Below, in pieces: positions 25,048-33,982 of a stretch of DNA of 64,000 nt; the stretch's first letter is position 1, and each line of letters begins with the position of its first letter. The stretch is taken from contig NZ_CP146986.1 in NCBI RefSeq assembly GCF_037126175.1, positions 4,039,001-4,103,000 on the forward strand, given 5' to 3'. Position numbers and translations under genes: made by a program. Under the pieces are notes generated by a model, which saw only the letters and a list, made by a program, of their open reading frames with translations, was not told the DNA's origin and did not search any database. This stretch comes from Pseudomonas sp. RSB 5.4 (GTDB taxonomy: Bacteria > Pseudomonadota > Gammaproteobacteria > Pseudomonadales > Pseudomonadaceae).

Positions 25048-26013
25048 ATGAGCTTTATCACCGACATCAAAACCTTCGCCGCCCTCGGCAGCGGTGTCAT
25101 CGGCAGCGGCTGGGTCGCGCGCGCCCTCGCCCATGGCCTCGACGTGGTGGCCTGGGACCCGGCGCCCGGCGCTGAAGCCGCGCTGCGCAAACGCGTGGCG
25201 AATGCCTGGGGCGCGCTGGAGAAAAACGGTCTGGCGCCCGGCGCCTCGCAGGATCGCTTGCGCTTTGTCGCGACCATCGAGGAGTGCGTGCGCGAGGCGG
25301 ATTTCATTCAGGAAAGCGCCCCGGAACGCCTCGAGCTGAAACTCGATCTGCACAGCAAAATCAGCGCAGCGGCCAAGCCCAATGCGTTGATTGGATCGAG
25401 CACTTCCGGCCTGTTGCCGAGCGAGTTCTACGAGAGCTCGACCCGCCCGGAACGCTGCGTGGTCGGTCACCCGTTCAACCCGGTTTACCTGTTGCCGCTG
25501 GTGGAAGTCGTCGGCGGCAAGAACACTGCGCCCGAGGCCGTGCAAGCGGCGATGAAAGTCTACGAATCCCTCGGCATGCGCCCGCTGCATGTGCGCAAGG
25601 AAGTGCCGGGATTCATCGCCGATCGTCTGCTCGAAGCGCTATGGCGTGAGGCGCTGCACCTGGTCAACGACGGCGTGGCGACCACGGGCGAGATCGACGA
25701 TGCGATCCGTTTTGGCGCCGGGCTGCGCTGGTCGTTCATGGGCACGTTCCTGACCTATACGCTGGCCGGCGGTGACGCGGGGATGCGTCACTTCATGTCG
25801 CAGTTCGGCCCGGCGTTGCAGTTGCCTTGGACTTATCTGCCGGCACCGGAACTGACCGACAAGCTGATCGACGATGTCGTTGATGGCACCAGCGATCAGC
25901 TTGGCCGCCACAGCATTTCGGCGCTGGAGCGCTATCGTGATGACTGCCTGCTGGCGGTGCTGGAGGCGGTGAAGACCACCAAGGAAAAGCATGGAATGAG
26001 TTTCAGCGAGTGA
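25048..26013 (+). CDS. cdhA: L-carnitine dehydrogenase CdhA
   Basis: This 321-residue NAD-dependent dehydrogenase of the 3-hydroxyacyl-CoA dehydrogenase fold oxidises L-carnitine to 3-dehydrocarnitine. The Rossmann motif GSGVIGSGW (about 14-22) and the family blocks [30 protein letters not shown] and [16 protein letters not shown] are visible. AGGA lies seven bases before the ATG. It follows cdhC and precedes cdhB, in the P. aeruginosa order. Confidence 0.94.
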   Translation: MSFITDIKTFAALGSGVIGSGWVARALAHGLDVVAWDPAPGAEAALRKRVANAWGALEKNGLAPGASQDRLRFVATIEECVREADFIQESAPERLELKLDLHSKISAAAKPNALIGSSTSGLLPSEFYESSTRPERCVVGHPFNPVYLLPLVEVVGGKNTAPEAVQAAMKVYESLGMRPLHVRKEVPGFIADRLLEALWREALHLVNDGVATTGEIDDAIRFGAGLRWSFMGTFLTYTLAGGDAGMRHFMSQFGPALQLPWTYLPAPELTDKLIDDVVDGTSDQLGRHSISALERYRDDCLLAVLEAVKTTKEKHGMSFSE

Positions 26014-26034
26014 TGTGTCTGGCTTGAAACTGCT

Positions 26035-26192
26035 GCCCTCACCCTAACCCTCTCCCGGGGGGAGAGGGGACTGACCGAGGTGAATGGGCGAGTTACACCG
26101 ACTTGAAATACCGAGCCGAACACAGGCTTTGAAAAGCCCCCGATCTGCTCCCTTCCCCCTCTCCCCTATGGGGAGAGGGCTGGGGTGAGGGG
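26035..26192. repeat. REPIN, CCCTCACCC...CTCTCCC family
   Basis: The left arm CCCTCACCCTAACCCTCTCC starts at 26035; the right arm ends GGGGTGAGGGG at 26192. The spacer is about 85 bp. It lies between cdhA and cdhB, inside the operon. Confidence 0.85.
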
Positions 26193-26236
26193 TGGCTTTT
26201 GATCTTGATGACCCTTCAACTGCCGGAACCAACATC

Positions 26237-26713
26237 ATGCCCACTCTCACCACCTACCAAACCACCATAATCCCCGACTGGGTCGACTACAACGGCCATC
26301 TGCGCGACGCCTTCTATCTGCTGATTTTCAGCTACGCCACCGACGCCCTGATGGACCGTCTCGGCATGGACAGCAACAACCGCGAAGCCAGCGGTCACTC
26401 GCTGTTCACCCTCGAACTGCACCTCAATTATCTGCACGAAGTGAAGCTCGACGCCGAGGTCGAAGTGCGCACGCAGATCATCGGTCACGACAGCAAGCGC
26501 CTCCACCTCTATCACAGCCTGCACCTGGCCGGCGACGACAAAGAACTGGCCGGCAACGAACAGATGCTGCTGCATGTCGACCTCGCCGGCCCACGTTCCG
26601 CGCCGTTCACCCCGGACACCTTGAGCCACCTGCAAGCCATCGCCGCCGAGCAAGTCGATCTGCCCGCCCCGGCTTACATCGGCCGCGTCATCGCCCTGCC
26701 ACCCGCCCGTTAA
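26237..26713 (+). CDS. cdhB: Betainyl-CoA thioesterase CdhB (hot-dog fold)
   Basis: This 158-residue hot-dog thioesterase hydrolyses betainyl-CoA to glycine betaine, the last step of the carnitine route. The motif DYNGHLRDAFY (about 14-24) is typical of 4-hydroxybenzoyl-CoA thioesterase-like enzymes. The ATG at 26237 starts the conserved MPTLTTYQT; a GTG 45 bases earlier would begin inside the REPIN, so it is not used. The next gene starts 24 bp downstream. Confidence 0.9.
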   Translation: MPTLTTYQTTIIPDWVDYNGHLRDAFYLLIFSYATDALMDRLGMDSNNREASGHSLFTLELHLNYLHEVKLDAEVEVRTQIIGHDSKRLHLYHSLHLAGDDKELAGNEQMLLHVDLAGPRSAPFTPDTLSHLQAIAAEQVDLPAPAYIGRVIALPPAR

Positions 26714-26736
26714 TCCCTCCCACGCAAGGAGCCGCC

Positions 26737-27900
26737 ATGCACACCGCTGCTGCTGTTGCCGATTTCCGTACTTATCCGTTGATCAGCGCGCTGAGCGGCG
26801 TGCAGAACCTGACGGATCGCGTATCGATTGACTGGGCCGATGGCCGCGTCAGTCCGTTCCACCATGCCTGGCTGCGAGATAACTGCCCGTGCCCGCAATG
26901 CGTCTACAACGTCACCCGCGAACAGGTATTCGAGATCGTCGATGCTGCGCCGGATCTCGTCCCCGCCAACGCGCACATCGACAGCGACGGCTGTCTGCAG
27001 ATCGACTGGCAGGACGGCCATCGCAGTCGCTTCGATCCGGGCTGGCTGCGCGCGCACGCCTATGACGACGAGTCCCGCGCCGAACGTCTGGCGGCCAAAC
27101 CCAAGGCTTACCTGTGGCGCAGCAATTTGCAGCTACCGGTATTCGAATATTCAGCGCTGATGAACGACAACGGCGCGCTGCTGCAATGGTTGATCGCAGT
27201 GCGCGACATCGGCCTGACTCAGGTGCGCGGCGTACCCACCGAACCCGGCTCACTGAAGCTGATCGCGCAGCGCATTTCGTTCATCCGCGAGAGCAACTTC
27301 GGCGTGCTGTTCAACGTGCAGTCCAAGGCCGATGCCGACAGCAACGCCTACACCGCTTTCAACCTGCCGTTGCACACGGACTTGCCGACTCGCGAGCTGC
27401 AACCAGGGCTGCAATTTCTGCATTGCCTGGTGAATGATGCCGAAGGTGGCGAGAGTATTTTTGTCGACGGTTTTGCAATTGCCGACGCGTTGCGTCAGGA
27501 AGCACCGGAGCTGTTTCAGGCACTGTGCGAAATCCCCGTGGAGTTTCGCAACAAGGACCGCCACAGCGACTATCGCTGCCTGGCGCCGATCATTGCGCTG
27601 GATGCGCTGGGCCGGGTTGCGGAGATTCGCATGGCGAACTTTCTGCGCGGCGCATTCGATACGTCGGTGGAGCAGATGCCGCTGCTGTATCGCGCCTATC
27701 GACGCCTGATTGCGATGACCCGCGAGCCAAGGTTCAGGATGATGCAGCGGCTCAATCCGGGCGAGCTGTGGTGCTTCGATAACCGCCGCACGCTGCATGC
27801 GCGCAATGCGTTCGACCCGGCCACCGGGGCGCGGCATTTTCAGGGTTGCTACATTGATCGGGATGAGTTGTTGTCGCGGATTCTGGTGTTGCAACGCTAG
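26737..27900 (+). CDS. Gamma-butyrobetaine hydroxylase-like 2-oxoglutarate/Fe(II) dioxygenase
   Basis: This 387-residue enzyme is of the BBOX/TauD type and is predicted to hydroxylate gamma-butyrobetaine to L-carnitine. An N-terminal zinc-binding DUF971-like domain carries Cys50, Cys52 and Cys55. The catalytic jelly-roll has the iron ligands His213, Asp215 (HTD) and His354, with a 2-oxoglutarate-binding Arg nearby (RTLHARNAF). AAGGAG precedes the ATG by a short spacer. As last gene of the cdh operon it feeds the carnitine enzymes from gamma-butyrobetaine. Confidence 0.93.
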   Translation: MHTAAAVADFRTYPLISALSGVQNLTDRVSIDWADGRVSPFHHAWLRDNCPCPQCVYNVTREQVFEIVDAAPDLVPANAHIDSDGCLQIDWQDGHRSRFDPGWLRAHAYDDESRAERLAAKPKAYLWRSNLQLPVFEYSALMNDNGALLQWLIAVRDIGLTQVRGVPTEPGSLKLIAQRISFIRESNFGVLFNVQSKADADSNAYTAFNLPLHTDLPTRELQPGLQFLHCLVNDAEGGESIFVDGFAIADALRQEAPELFQALCEIPVEFRNKDRHSDYRCLAPIIALDALGRVAEIRMANFLRGAFDTSVEQMPLLYRAYRRLIAMTREPRFRMMQRLNPGELWCFDNRRTLHARNAFDPATGARHFQGCYIDRDELLSRILVLQR

Positions 27901-27976
27901 AAAAGATCGCAGCCTTCGGCAGCTCCTACATTGGAATGCTTTTCCCTGTAGGAGCTGCCGCAGGCTGCGATCTTTT
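27901..27976. repeat. REPIN, GTAGGAGCTGCCGCAGGCTGCGATCTTTT family
   Basis: AAAAGATCGCAGCC...CTCCTACA and its inverse TGTAGGAGCTGC...GGCTGCGATCTTTT form a tight 76 bp inverted pair starting directly after the dioxygenase stop codon. Its T-rich outer end could also terminate transcription. Confidence 0.88.
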
Positions 27977-27991
27977 GACTTCCATGAAATT

Positions 27992-28029
27992 AAAAAAAGC
28001 CCCGATACAAGCCGTGACAGGATCGGGGC
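27992..28029 (-). terminator. Intrinsic terminator for minus-strand transcription
   Basis: On the minus strand GCCCCGAT (28029-28022), a 15-base loop, ATCGGGGC (28006-27999) and then a run of seven U. No annotated minus-strand gene ends just before it: gbdR stops at 28658, beyond the opposite-strand small ORF. Confidence 0.6.
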
Positions 28030-28240
28030 AGAGGGTACTGTTGAGGAGCTGCCAGTCGAGGGTGACCAAACCGTCGTGTAGCGAGCTGAGGCCAGTGTGC
28101 CCACTCCCCTGGGCGGTCAGTTAGCCGAAAACGACCTGTTCATAGCCGTTGCAGCCACTGCGACAAATCGCCCTTGCCGTCACTTCCCGCGCCTACCAGA
28201 ATCGAACCACGACCTCCGTTACCGAAGAAGGATGCGCGCC

Positions 28241-28504
28241 ATGATGTACGCCGATTTGATCGATCAGGAAGATTTGTTGGGCCAGCTCAAGGCATTGGGT
28301 TTCGAAGTGCCGTCGGGCGCTACCGCTGAGCAAGCCTGCGAATACGCCGTGCGGGGGCTGGACGACGTTCGGGCGAACACGTTGCGTACGATGGTCAAGC
28401 AGATGTACACCAGCAGCGCGACTATTTTGCCGGCAGTGCGTGAGGCTTTTGATAAACAATTACTGCCAGCACTGGCGCAGTACCAGCAGACCCGCAGCGC
28501 CTGA
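28241..28504 (+). CDS. Conserved hypothetical protein next to gbdR
   Basis: This 87-residue soluble, mostly helical protein begins MMYADLIDQEDLLGQLKALG. The ATG at 28241 has AAGGA eight bases upstream, and the second ATG three bases later is equally possible. I do not recognise a domain. P. aeruginosa also encodes a small hypothetical protein beside gbdR (PA5381), suggesting a conserved neighbour. It has no cysteine pairs, signal peptide or membrane segment. Confidence 0.65.
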   Translation: MMYADLIDQEDLLGQLKALGFEVPSGATAEQACEYAVRGLDDVRANTLRTMVKQMYTSSATILPAVREAFDKQLLPALAQYQQTRSA

Positions 28505-28512
28505 CGAGCAAC

Positions 28513-28644
28513 TGTGGCGAGGGAGCTTGCTCCCGCTGGGCCGCGAAGCGGCCCCAAACCGGCAGATGGACTGTTCCAGATAAATCGCATTCGCAGATTT
28601 TACGAGCGCTTCGCGCTCGAGCGGGAGCAAGCTCCCTCGCCACA
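28513..28644. repeat. REPIN, GTGGCGAGGGAGCTTGCTCCCGC family
   Basis: The left arm TGTGGCGAGGGAGCTTGCTC starts at 28513; the inverse arm ends TCGCCACA at 28644. It separates the convergent small ORF and gbdR. Confidence 0.88.
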
Positions 28645-28657
28645 AAAACTGTCCGGT

Positions 28658-29761
28658 CTACAGCCTTACGCTGGCAAACGTCGACTCATTACGCGCCTGA
28701 CTCAACGCCGACAGCGGCCCCGACAGCGGCGACATCACGATTGCCTGCGGCAGTGGCAGCATCGCCACTTGCTGGGTGGTGTTGGAGCCTACGCGTTCGT
28801 CACGCGGTGGAATGCCGAAGTATTCGCGGTAGCACTTGGAGAAGTGCGGGGTCGAGACGAACCCACACACCGACGCCACTTCGATGATCGACATCGGCGT
28901 CTGCTTCAGCAACTGCCGCGCACGGATCAGGCGCAGCTTGAGGTAGTAGCGCGACGGCGAGCAGTGCAGGTATTTCTGGAACAGGCGCTCCAGCTGTCGA
29001 CGCGACACGGCGACGTACACCGCCAGCTCGTCGAGGTCGATTGGCTCTTCCAGATTGGCTTCCATCAGCGCAACGATTTCCTGCAGCTTCGGCTGGTTGG
29101 TGCCGAGCATGTGCTTGAGCGGCACACGCTGGTGATCCTGCTCGTTGCGGATACGCTCGTAGACAAACATTTCCGAGATCGCGGCAGACAGTTCGCGACC
29201 ATGATCGCGGCTGATCAGGTGCAGCATCATGTCCAGCGGCGCGGTGCCGCCGGAGCTGGTGAAACGGTTACGGTCGAGGGTGAACAGACGAGTGCTCATC
29301 GCCACGCGCGGGAAAGCTTCCTGCATCGCCGCCAGACATTCCCAGTGCACACTGCAATCGAAACCGTCGAGCAGACCGGCGCAGGCCAGGGCCCAACTGC
29401 CGGTGCAGACGGCGCCGAGACGTTTGGACTGACGGGCCTGGCTTTGCAGCCAAGAGACGTGTTCACGGGTCACGGTGCGTTGAATGCCGATGCCGCCGCA
29501 GACGATCACGGTGTCCAGGGGCGGGGCTTTGTGCATGGAGGCATCGGGGGTGATTTGCAGACCGTCACTGGCCCACACCTGGCCGCCATCGACAGTGAGG
29601 GTGCTCCAGCGATACAGCTCACGACCGGACAATTGGTTGGCCATGCGTAGCGGTTCAACCGCAGAGGCCAGAGAAATCAGCGTGAAATTGTCCAGCAGCA
29701 GAAAGCCGATGGATTGAGGCGCACGGTTCTGGGGTTGGGCCCCGGAGTTGAACGACGTCAT
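28658..29761 (-). CDS. gbdR: Glycine betaine/dimethylglycine-responsive activator GbdR
   Basis: This 367-residue regulator of the GlxA/AraC type has an amidotransferase-like ligand domain (about 15-205) and a C-terminal AraC helix-turn-helix pair (about 235-335: LDELAVYVAVSRRQLERLFQKYL and IEVASVCGFVSTPHFSKCYREYF). In P. aeruginosa GbdR activates gbcAB, dgc, cbc and sdaB-type genes when glycine betaine or dimethylglycine accumulates. Its place between the cdh and cbc clusters matches PA5380. The paralogue CdhR is encoded at 21779-22723. Confidence 0.93.
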   Translation of the reverse strand: MTSFNSGAQPQNRAPQSIGFLLLDNFTLISLASAVEPLRMANQLSGRELYRWSTLTVDGGQVWASDGLQITPDASMHKAPPLDTVIVCGGIGIQRTVTREHVSWLQSQARQSKRLGAVCTGSWALACAGLLDGFDCSVHWECLAAMQEAFPRVAMSTRLFTLDRNRFTSSGGTAPLDMMLHLISRDHGRELSAAISEMFVYERIRNEQDHQRVPLKHMLGTNQPKLQEIVALMEANLEEPIDLDELAVYVAVSRRQLERLFQKYLHCSPSRYYLKLRLIRARQLLKQTPMSIIEVASVCGFVSTPHFSKCYREYFGIPPRDERVGSNTTQQVAMLPLPQAIVMSPLSGPLSALSQARNESTFASVRL

Positions 29762-30311
29762 CGCGGTATCTCCTCACACAAAGCGGGTGATGGCCTCAGG
29801 CGGAGGCTCTTGTTATTGCCAGCGTTCTCGCGTGGGAGACGGGCTTTGTTATGACAGAGCAATTGCCATGCCTAAAATTGAATGGCTGTTCAATAACTCC
29901 TGAAAACGACGTCGCGACGTGTCTATTCAAGACGTCCGACGAAAGGTATTTCGAAGTGCCATCAGCGGCGGTGAAAGCCCTGCCCCGCTGCCTGTGAGCA
30001 GATCGGTAGCACTTGTGGGAACAGGCCTGCGCGGGGTTGTTTCAGAGTGTCACCGCAGGCACGGGTGACGGACGGTAGGGGGTGCGAATGGCGCACTGTG
30101 GGTGGGAAACACTCTTATCTGATTGCGACGCGCCAAAAGGTGGCGTGATTTGATTAGCGTGTGCACTTGGTGAGCAGTTTTGACTGGTCTGGCCTCTTCG
30201 CGAGCAAGCCCGCTCCCACATTGGAACCGGGTGTTCACAAATTCTGTGTTCACTGTAGATCCACTGTGGGAGCGGGCTTGCTCGCGAAGAATTCCACTCG
30301 GTATTGCTGAT
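29762..30311. other. 550 bp intergenic region upstream of gbdR with possible RNA structure
   Basis: No coding frame is convincing. Besides a REPIN (30196-30290) there is a compact set of nested helices at 29954-30014: AAGTGC/GCACTT closing (29954-29959 with 30009-30014), CAGCGG/CCGCTG inside (29963-29968 with 29985-29990), and an overlapping CTGC/GCAG hairpin. It lies in the presumed gbdR leader, so it may be regulatory RNA or an operator cluster. Confidence 0.35.
30196..30290. repeat. REPIN downstream of serine dehydratase gene
   Basis: CTTCGCGAGCAAGCCCGCTC from 30196 and its inverse ending at about 30290. It sits 20 bp beyond the serine dehydratase stop codon on the minus strand. Confidence 0.9.
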
Positions 30312-31688
30312 TCAGCACTCAACCGCACTGACCGCCAACCCACCGCGCGAAGTCTCTTTATATTTGTCATGCATATCCGCGCCGGTATCACGCATGGTGC
30401 GGATCACCCGGTCCAGCGAGATGAAGTGCTGACCATCACCACGCAAGGCCATCTGCGCCGCGTTGATCGCCTTCACCGCGGCAATCGCGTTGCGCTCAAT
30501 GCACGGCACCTGCACCAGGCCGCCGACCGGATCGCAGGTCAGACCAAGGTTGTGTTCCAGGCCGATTTCCGCCGCATTGCACAGTTGCTCCGGCGTCGCG
30601 CCCAAAATCTCCGCCAGCCCCGCCGCCGCCATCGCACAAGCCGAACCGACCTCGCCCTGGCAGCCGACTTCGGCGCCGGAGATCGAAGCGTTCTTCTTGC
30701 ACAGAATGCCCACCGCCGCCGCCCCCAGAAAGTAGTCGACCACGTTGGCGTCGGTGACCGCTTCGCTGAACTTCATGAAGTAGTGCAACACCGCCGGGAT
30801 AATCCCCGCCGCACCATTGGTCGGTGCGGTGACCATGCGCCCACCCGCCGCGTTTTCTTCGTTGACCGCGAGGGCAAACAGATTGACCCACTCCATGGCA
30901 CTGAGGGTCGAGCCGATCACGTTGGGTTTGTTCAATTCCTGCAGGCTGCGATGCAGCTTGGCAGCACGGCGCCGCACATTAAGGCCACCGGGGAGGATGC
31001 CTTCGTGTTTGAGGCCCTGCTCGACGCAATCCTGCATCGCCCGCCACAACTTCATCAGCCCGGCACGGATTTCCTCTTCGCTGCGCCAGACCTTTTCGTT
31101 GGCCATCATCAATTCGGCGACGCGCAGGTTGTTCTTTTGGCACAGCTGCAGCAGCTCCACCGCGCTGGAAAAGTCATAAGGCAATTCGGTGCGATCCAGA
31201 TCGACCACGCCGCTGGATGCCTGCGCTTGATCCACGACAAAACCGCCACCGACCGAATAGTAGGTGTCGCGATGAATCTCTCCATGATCGCCTTCGGCAA
31301 TCAGGGTCATCGCATTGGGGTGGAACGGCAGGTTCTCGTCGATCAGACGCATGTCGCGAGCCCAGACAAACGGCACCGACAAGCGCCCATCCAACAGAAG
31401 TGTGTGAGTTTCATGCAGCGCCTGAATCCGCGGGCCGATCTGCGACGGGTCGATTGCGTCCGGCCACTCGCCCATCAAGCCCATGATCACTGCGTTGTCG
31501 CTGCCGTGCCCGATACCGGTGGCCGACAGCGAACCGAACAGTTGCACTTCTATACGCCGTACCTGCTCCAGCAGGAATTTGTCGCGCAACGACTCGACAA
31601 ACAGGGCGGCGGCGCGCATCGGCCCGACGGTGTGAGAACTGGACGGGCCAATGCCGATCTTGAACAGGTCGAAAACGCTGATAGCCAT
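30312..31688 (-). CDS. sdaB: L-serine dehydratase (iron-sulfur type, fused alpha/beta)
   Basis: This 458-residue enzyme converts L-serine to pyruvate and ammonia. The sequence shows the family blocks [14 protein letters not shown] near the N terminus, [13 protein letters not shown] in the middle, and the cysteines of the [4Fe-4S] site ([27 protein letters not shown]). The ATG at 31688 begins [14 protein letters not shown], with AGGAG ten bases upstream; a start 36 bases earlier lacks support. Its position matches PA5379 beside gbdR. It completes glycine-to-serine-to-pyruvate assimilation of betaine carbon. Confidence 0.93.
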   Translation of the reverse strand: MAISVFDLFKIGIGPSSSHTVGPMRAAALFVESLRDKFLLEQVRRIEVQLFGSLSATGIGHGSDNAVIMGLMGEWPDAIDPSQIGPRIQALHETHTLLLDGRLSVPFVWARDMRLIDENLPFHPNAMTLIAEGDHGEIHRDTYYSVGGGFVVDQAQASSGVVDLDRTELPYDFSSAVELLQLCQKNNLRVAELMMANEKVWRSEEEIRAGLMKLWRAMQDCVEQGLKHEGILPGGLNVRRRAAKLHRSLQELNKPNVIGSTLSAMEWVNLFALAVNEENAAGGRMVTAPTNGAAGIIPAVLHYFMKFSEAVTDANVVDYFLGAAAVGILCKKNASISGAEVGCQGEVGSACAMAAAGLAEILGATPEQLCNAAEIGLEHNLGLTCDPVGGLVQVPCIERNAIAAVKAINAAQMALRGDGQHFISLDRVIRTMRDTGADMHDKYKETSRGGLAVSAVEC

Positions 31689-32122
31689 TGCTGCAGAGCT
31701 CCTGAGGATGCCGTTCCCGGGCATTAAGCGCCCGCTGGCGGAGCTGCTACGCTCAAGCTGCGATCCGCCGGAATGCCCGCATCATCAGGCTTTTGCCGGG
31801 TCGCTCGGCGTCTGACACCGACGCACTCATGCCCACCAACGCCGTGCCGGTTTTCTCCCGTGTTTTCGCCGTTTTTATGCGGTTCAGATGGCCAGACGGG
31901 GCAGAAAAAAGCTGTAAACGACGTCACTGACACTGGATGCGACCATCCCTGTACTGGATACGACCCACCCTGTAGGCGTCAGATTTTCACTGGTACATGA
32001 TCGTTATGACTCGATTGCAAGGCGCCGTGGTAGAGCTGTCTCCAGAACGCCATCCAACCGCAACCTATAAGTGCGGTGGTCCAGTCGGAACACTGCCAAA
32101 AAAAACACCAAGGAGTCCATCC
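31689..32122. promoter_or_regulatory. Divergent sdaB/cbcX control region with tandem 21 bp repeats
   Basis: A 434 bp non-coding gap. Two directly adjacent 21 bp repeats occur at 31932-31952 and 31953-31973; both begin ACTGGAT, share CGACC, and end CCCTGT, with 17 of 21 positions identical. Direct repeats one or two helical turns apart are typical of AraC-family binding. The site lies 150-190 bp before cbcX ATG. GbdR activates cbcXWV in P. aeruginosa; attributing these repeats to GbdR is inference. Confidence 0.5.
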
Positions 32123-33070
32123 ATGAAAGGTTCCCCGTCGTTGTTGTTGGCCGCCATGCTGAGTCTGCCGTTACTGGCTCAAGCTGCAGAACCCGCTCAG
32201 TGCAGTACCGTGAACTTCTCCGATGTCGGCTGGACCGACATCACCGCCACCACCGCCACCACCTCGGTGGTGCTCGATGCGCTCGGCTACAAGACCAAGA
32301 CCACCATGATTTCCGTGCCCGTGACCTACAAGTCGCTGGCCGACGGTAAGAACATGGACGTGTTCCTCGGTAACTGGATGCCGACCATGGAAAACGACAT
32401 CAAGGCCTACCGTGACGCCGGCACCGTGGAAACCGTGCGCACCAACCTCAAGGGCGCCAAGTACACCCTCGCCGTACCGCAAGCGCTGTATGACAAAGGG
32501 CTGCATGACTTCGCCGACATCGCCAAATTCAAGAAAGAGCTCGATGGCAAGATCTACGGCATCGAGCCTGGCAACGACGGCAACCGCCTGATCCAGAGCA
32601 TGATCGACAAAGACGCCTTCGGCTTGAAAACCGCCGGCTTCAAGGTCGTCGAATCGTCCGAAGCGGGCATGCTCTCGCAGGTCGACCGCGCGCAGAAACG
32701 CGACACCGCCGTGGTCTTCCTCGGCTGGGCGCCGCACCCGATGAACAAGCGCTTCAAGATTCAATACCTGACCGGCGGCGATGACTTCTTCGGCCCCGAT
32801 TTCGGTGCTGCCACCGTGGCGACCAACACTCGCAAGGGCTACAGCACCGAATGCAGCAACGTCGGTCAGCTGCTGAAAAACCTGGAGTTCACCGTCGACA
32901 TGGAAAGCGAACTGATGGGCAACATCCTCGACGACAAGATGAAGCCTGACGCGGCCGCCAAGGCCTGGCTGAAAAAGAATCCACAGGTGCTCGATACCTG
33001 GCTCGCTGGCGTGACCACCATTGACGGTAAACCAGGCCTGGAGGCCGTGAAAGCCAAGCTCGCACAGTAA
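32123..33070 (+). CDS. cbcX: Choline/betaine/carnitine-binding protein CbcX
   Basis: This 315-residue OpuAC-type periplasmic binding protein has a signal peptide (about 1-22, ending QAA before EPAQ) and the blocks [34 protein letters not shown] and [11 protein letters not shown]. It delivers betaine-type ligands to CbcWV. The ATG at 32123 follows AAGGAG by seven bases; the frame is open further upstream but without conserved residues. A strong UUCG hairpin follows the stop codon, before cbcW. Confidence 0.94.
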   Translation: MKGSPSLLLAAMLSLPLLAQAAEPAQCSTVNFSDVGWTDITATTATTSVVLDALGYKTKTTMISVPVTYKSLADGKNMDVFLGNWMPTMENDIKAYRDAGTVETVRTNLKGAKYTLAVPQALYDKGLHDFADIAKFKKELDGKIYGIEPGNDGNRLIQSMIDKDAFGLKTAGFKVVESSEAGMLSQVDRAQKRDTAVVFLGWAPHPMNKRFKIQYLTGGDDFFGPDFGAATVATNTRKGYSTECSNVGQLLKNLEFTVDMESELMGNILDDKMKPDAAAKAWLKKNPQVLDTWLAGVTTIDGKPGLEAVKAKLAQ

Positions 33071-33080
33071 TTGCCTTACG

Positions 33081-33102
33081 CCGGGCGAGTTCGCTCGCCC
33101 GG
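33081..33102 (+). other. UUCG-capped intercistronic hairpin between cbcX and cbcW
   Basis: CCGGGCGAG (33081-33089), UUCG (33090-33093) and CTCGCCCGG (33094-33102) form a perfect nine-pair stem with a very stable tetraloop, ten bases after the cbcX stop. No T-run follows, so it is more likely an mRNA stabiliser or attenuator than a terminator. Confidence 0.75.
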
Positions 33103-33136
33103 GCTGTTTATTCCTTGCATGCGGACGTTCACTACC

Positions 33137-33982
33137 ATGCTGATTGATCAGAAAATCCCTTTAGGCCAGTACATCGCGGGCTTCGTTGAATGGTTGACGC
33201 AACACGGCGCCAGCACCTTCGACGCAATCGCCGTGACACTGGAAACGATGATCCACGGCGTGACGTTTGCGCTGACCTGGTTCAATCCTTTTGTGTTGAT
33301 CGGCCTCATTGCCCTGCTCGCACATTTCATCCAGCGCAAATGGGGGCTGACTGTTTTTGTGATTGCCTCGTTCCTGCTGATCCTCAACCTGGGGTACTGG
33401 CAGGAAACCATGGAAACCCTCGCCCAGGTCATGTTCGCGACCCTGGTCTGCGTGGTCATCGGCGTGCCGTTGGGCATCGTCGCCGCGCACAAGCCGATGT
33501 TCTACACACTAATGCGTCCGGTACTCGATCTGATGCAGACCGTACCGACCTTCGTTTACCTCATTCCGACCCTGACCCTCTTCGGGCTGGGCGTGGTGCC
33601 GGGCCTGATCTCCACGGTGGTATTCGCCATCGCTGCGCCGATCCGCCTGACCTACCTGGGCATCCGCGATGTCCCGCAAGAACTGATGGACGCCGGCAAG
33701 GCCTTCGGCTGCTCGCGTCGCCAATTGCTCTCACGGATCGAACTGCCTCACGCCATGCCGAGCATCGCTGCCGGCATCACCCAGTGCATCATGCTGTCGC
33801 TGTCGATGGTGGTGATCGCGGCACTGGTAGGCGCCGACGGACTCGGCAAACCGGTGGTCAACGCACTGAACACTGCTGATATCGCCCTGGGCTTCGAAGC
33901 GGGCCTGGCGATCGTACTGCTGGCGATCATGCTCGACCGTATCTGCAAACAACCCGACGCCAAAGCAGGGGGTGACGCATGA
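33137..33982 (+). CDS. cbcW: Choline/betaine/carnitine ABC transporter permease CbcW
   Basis: This 281-residue inner-membrane permease of the ProW/OpuAB type has about six hydrophobic segments and the permease loop blocks AAPIRLTYLGIRDVPQELMDAGKAFGCSRRQLL. The start is uncertain: ATG at 33137 begins MLIDQKIPLGQYI; an ATG at 33119 adds six residues; neither has a good SD. The stop overlaps cbcV by four bases. Confidence 0.92.
   Translation: MLIDQKIPLGQYIAGFVEWLTQHGASTFDAIAVTLETMIHGVTFALTWFNPFVLIGLIALLAHFIQRKWGLTVFVIASFLLILNLGYWQETMETLAQVMFATLVCVVIGVPLGIVAAHKPMFYTLMRPVLDLMQTVPTFVYLIPTLTLFGLGVVPGLISTVVFAIAAPIRLTYLGIRDVPQELMDAGKAFGCSRRQLLSRIELPHAMPSIAAGITQCIMLSLSMVVIAALVGADGLGKPVVNALNTADIALGFEAGLAIVLLAIMLDRICKQPDAKAGGDA

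Noticed and set aside
28186..28222. tRNA-like T-loop (GGTTCGATTC on the minus strand)
   Set aside because: The flanking bases do not form a T-stem, and no D-arm, anticodon arm or acceptor stem could be found.
29960..30005. Cobalamin riboswitch
   Set aside because: GGTGAAAGCC and CCCCGC recall a fragment of it, but the B12 box and the rest of the core are missing.
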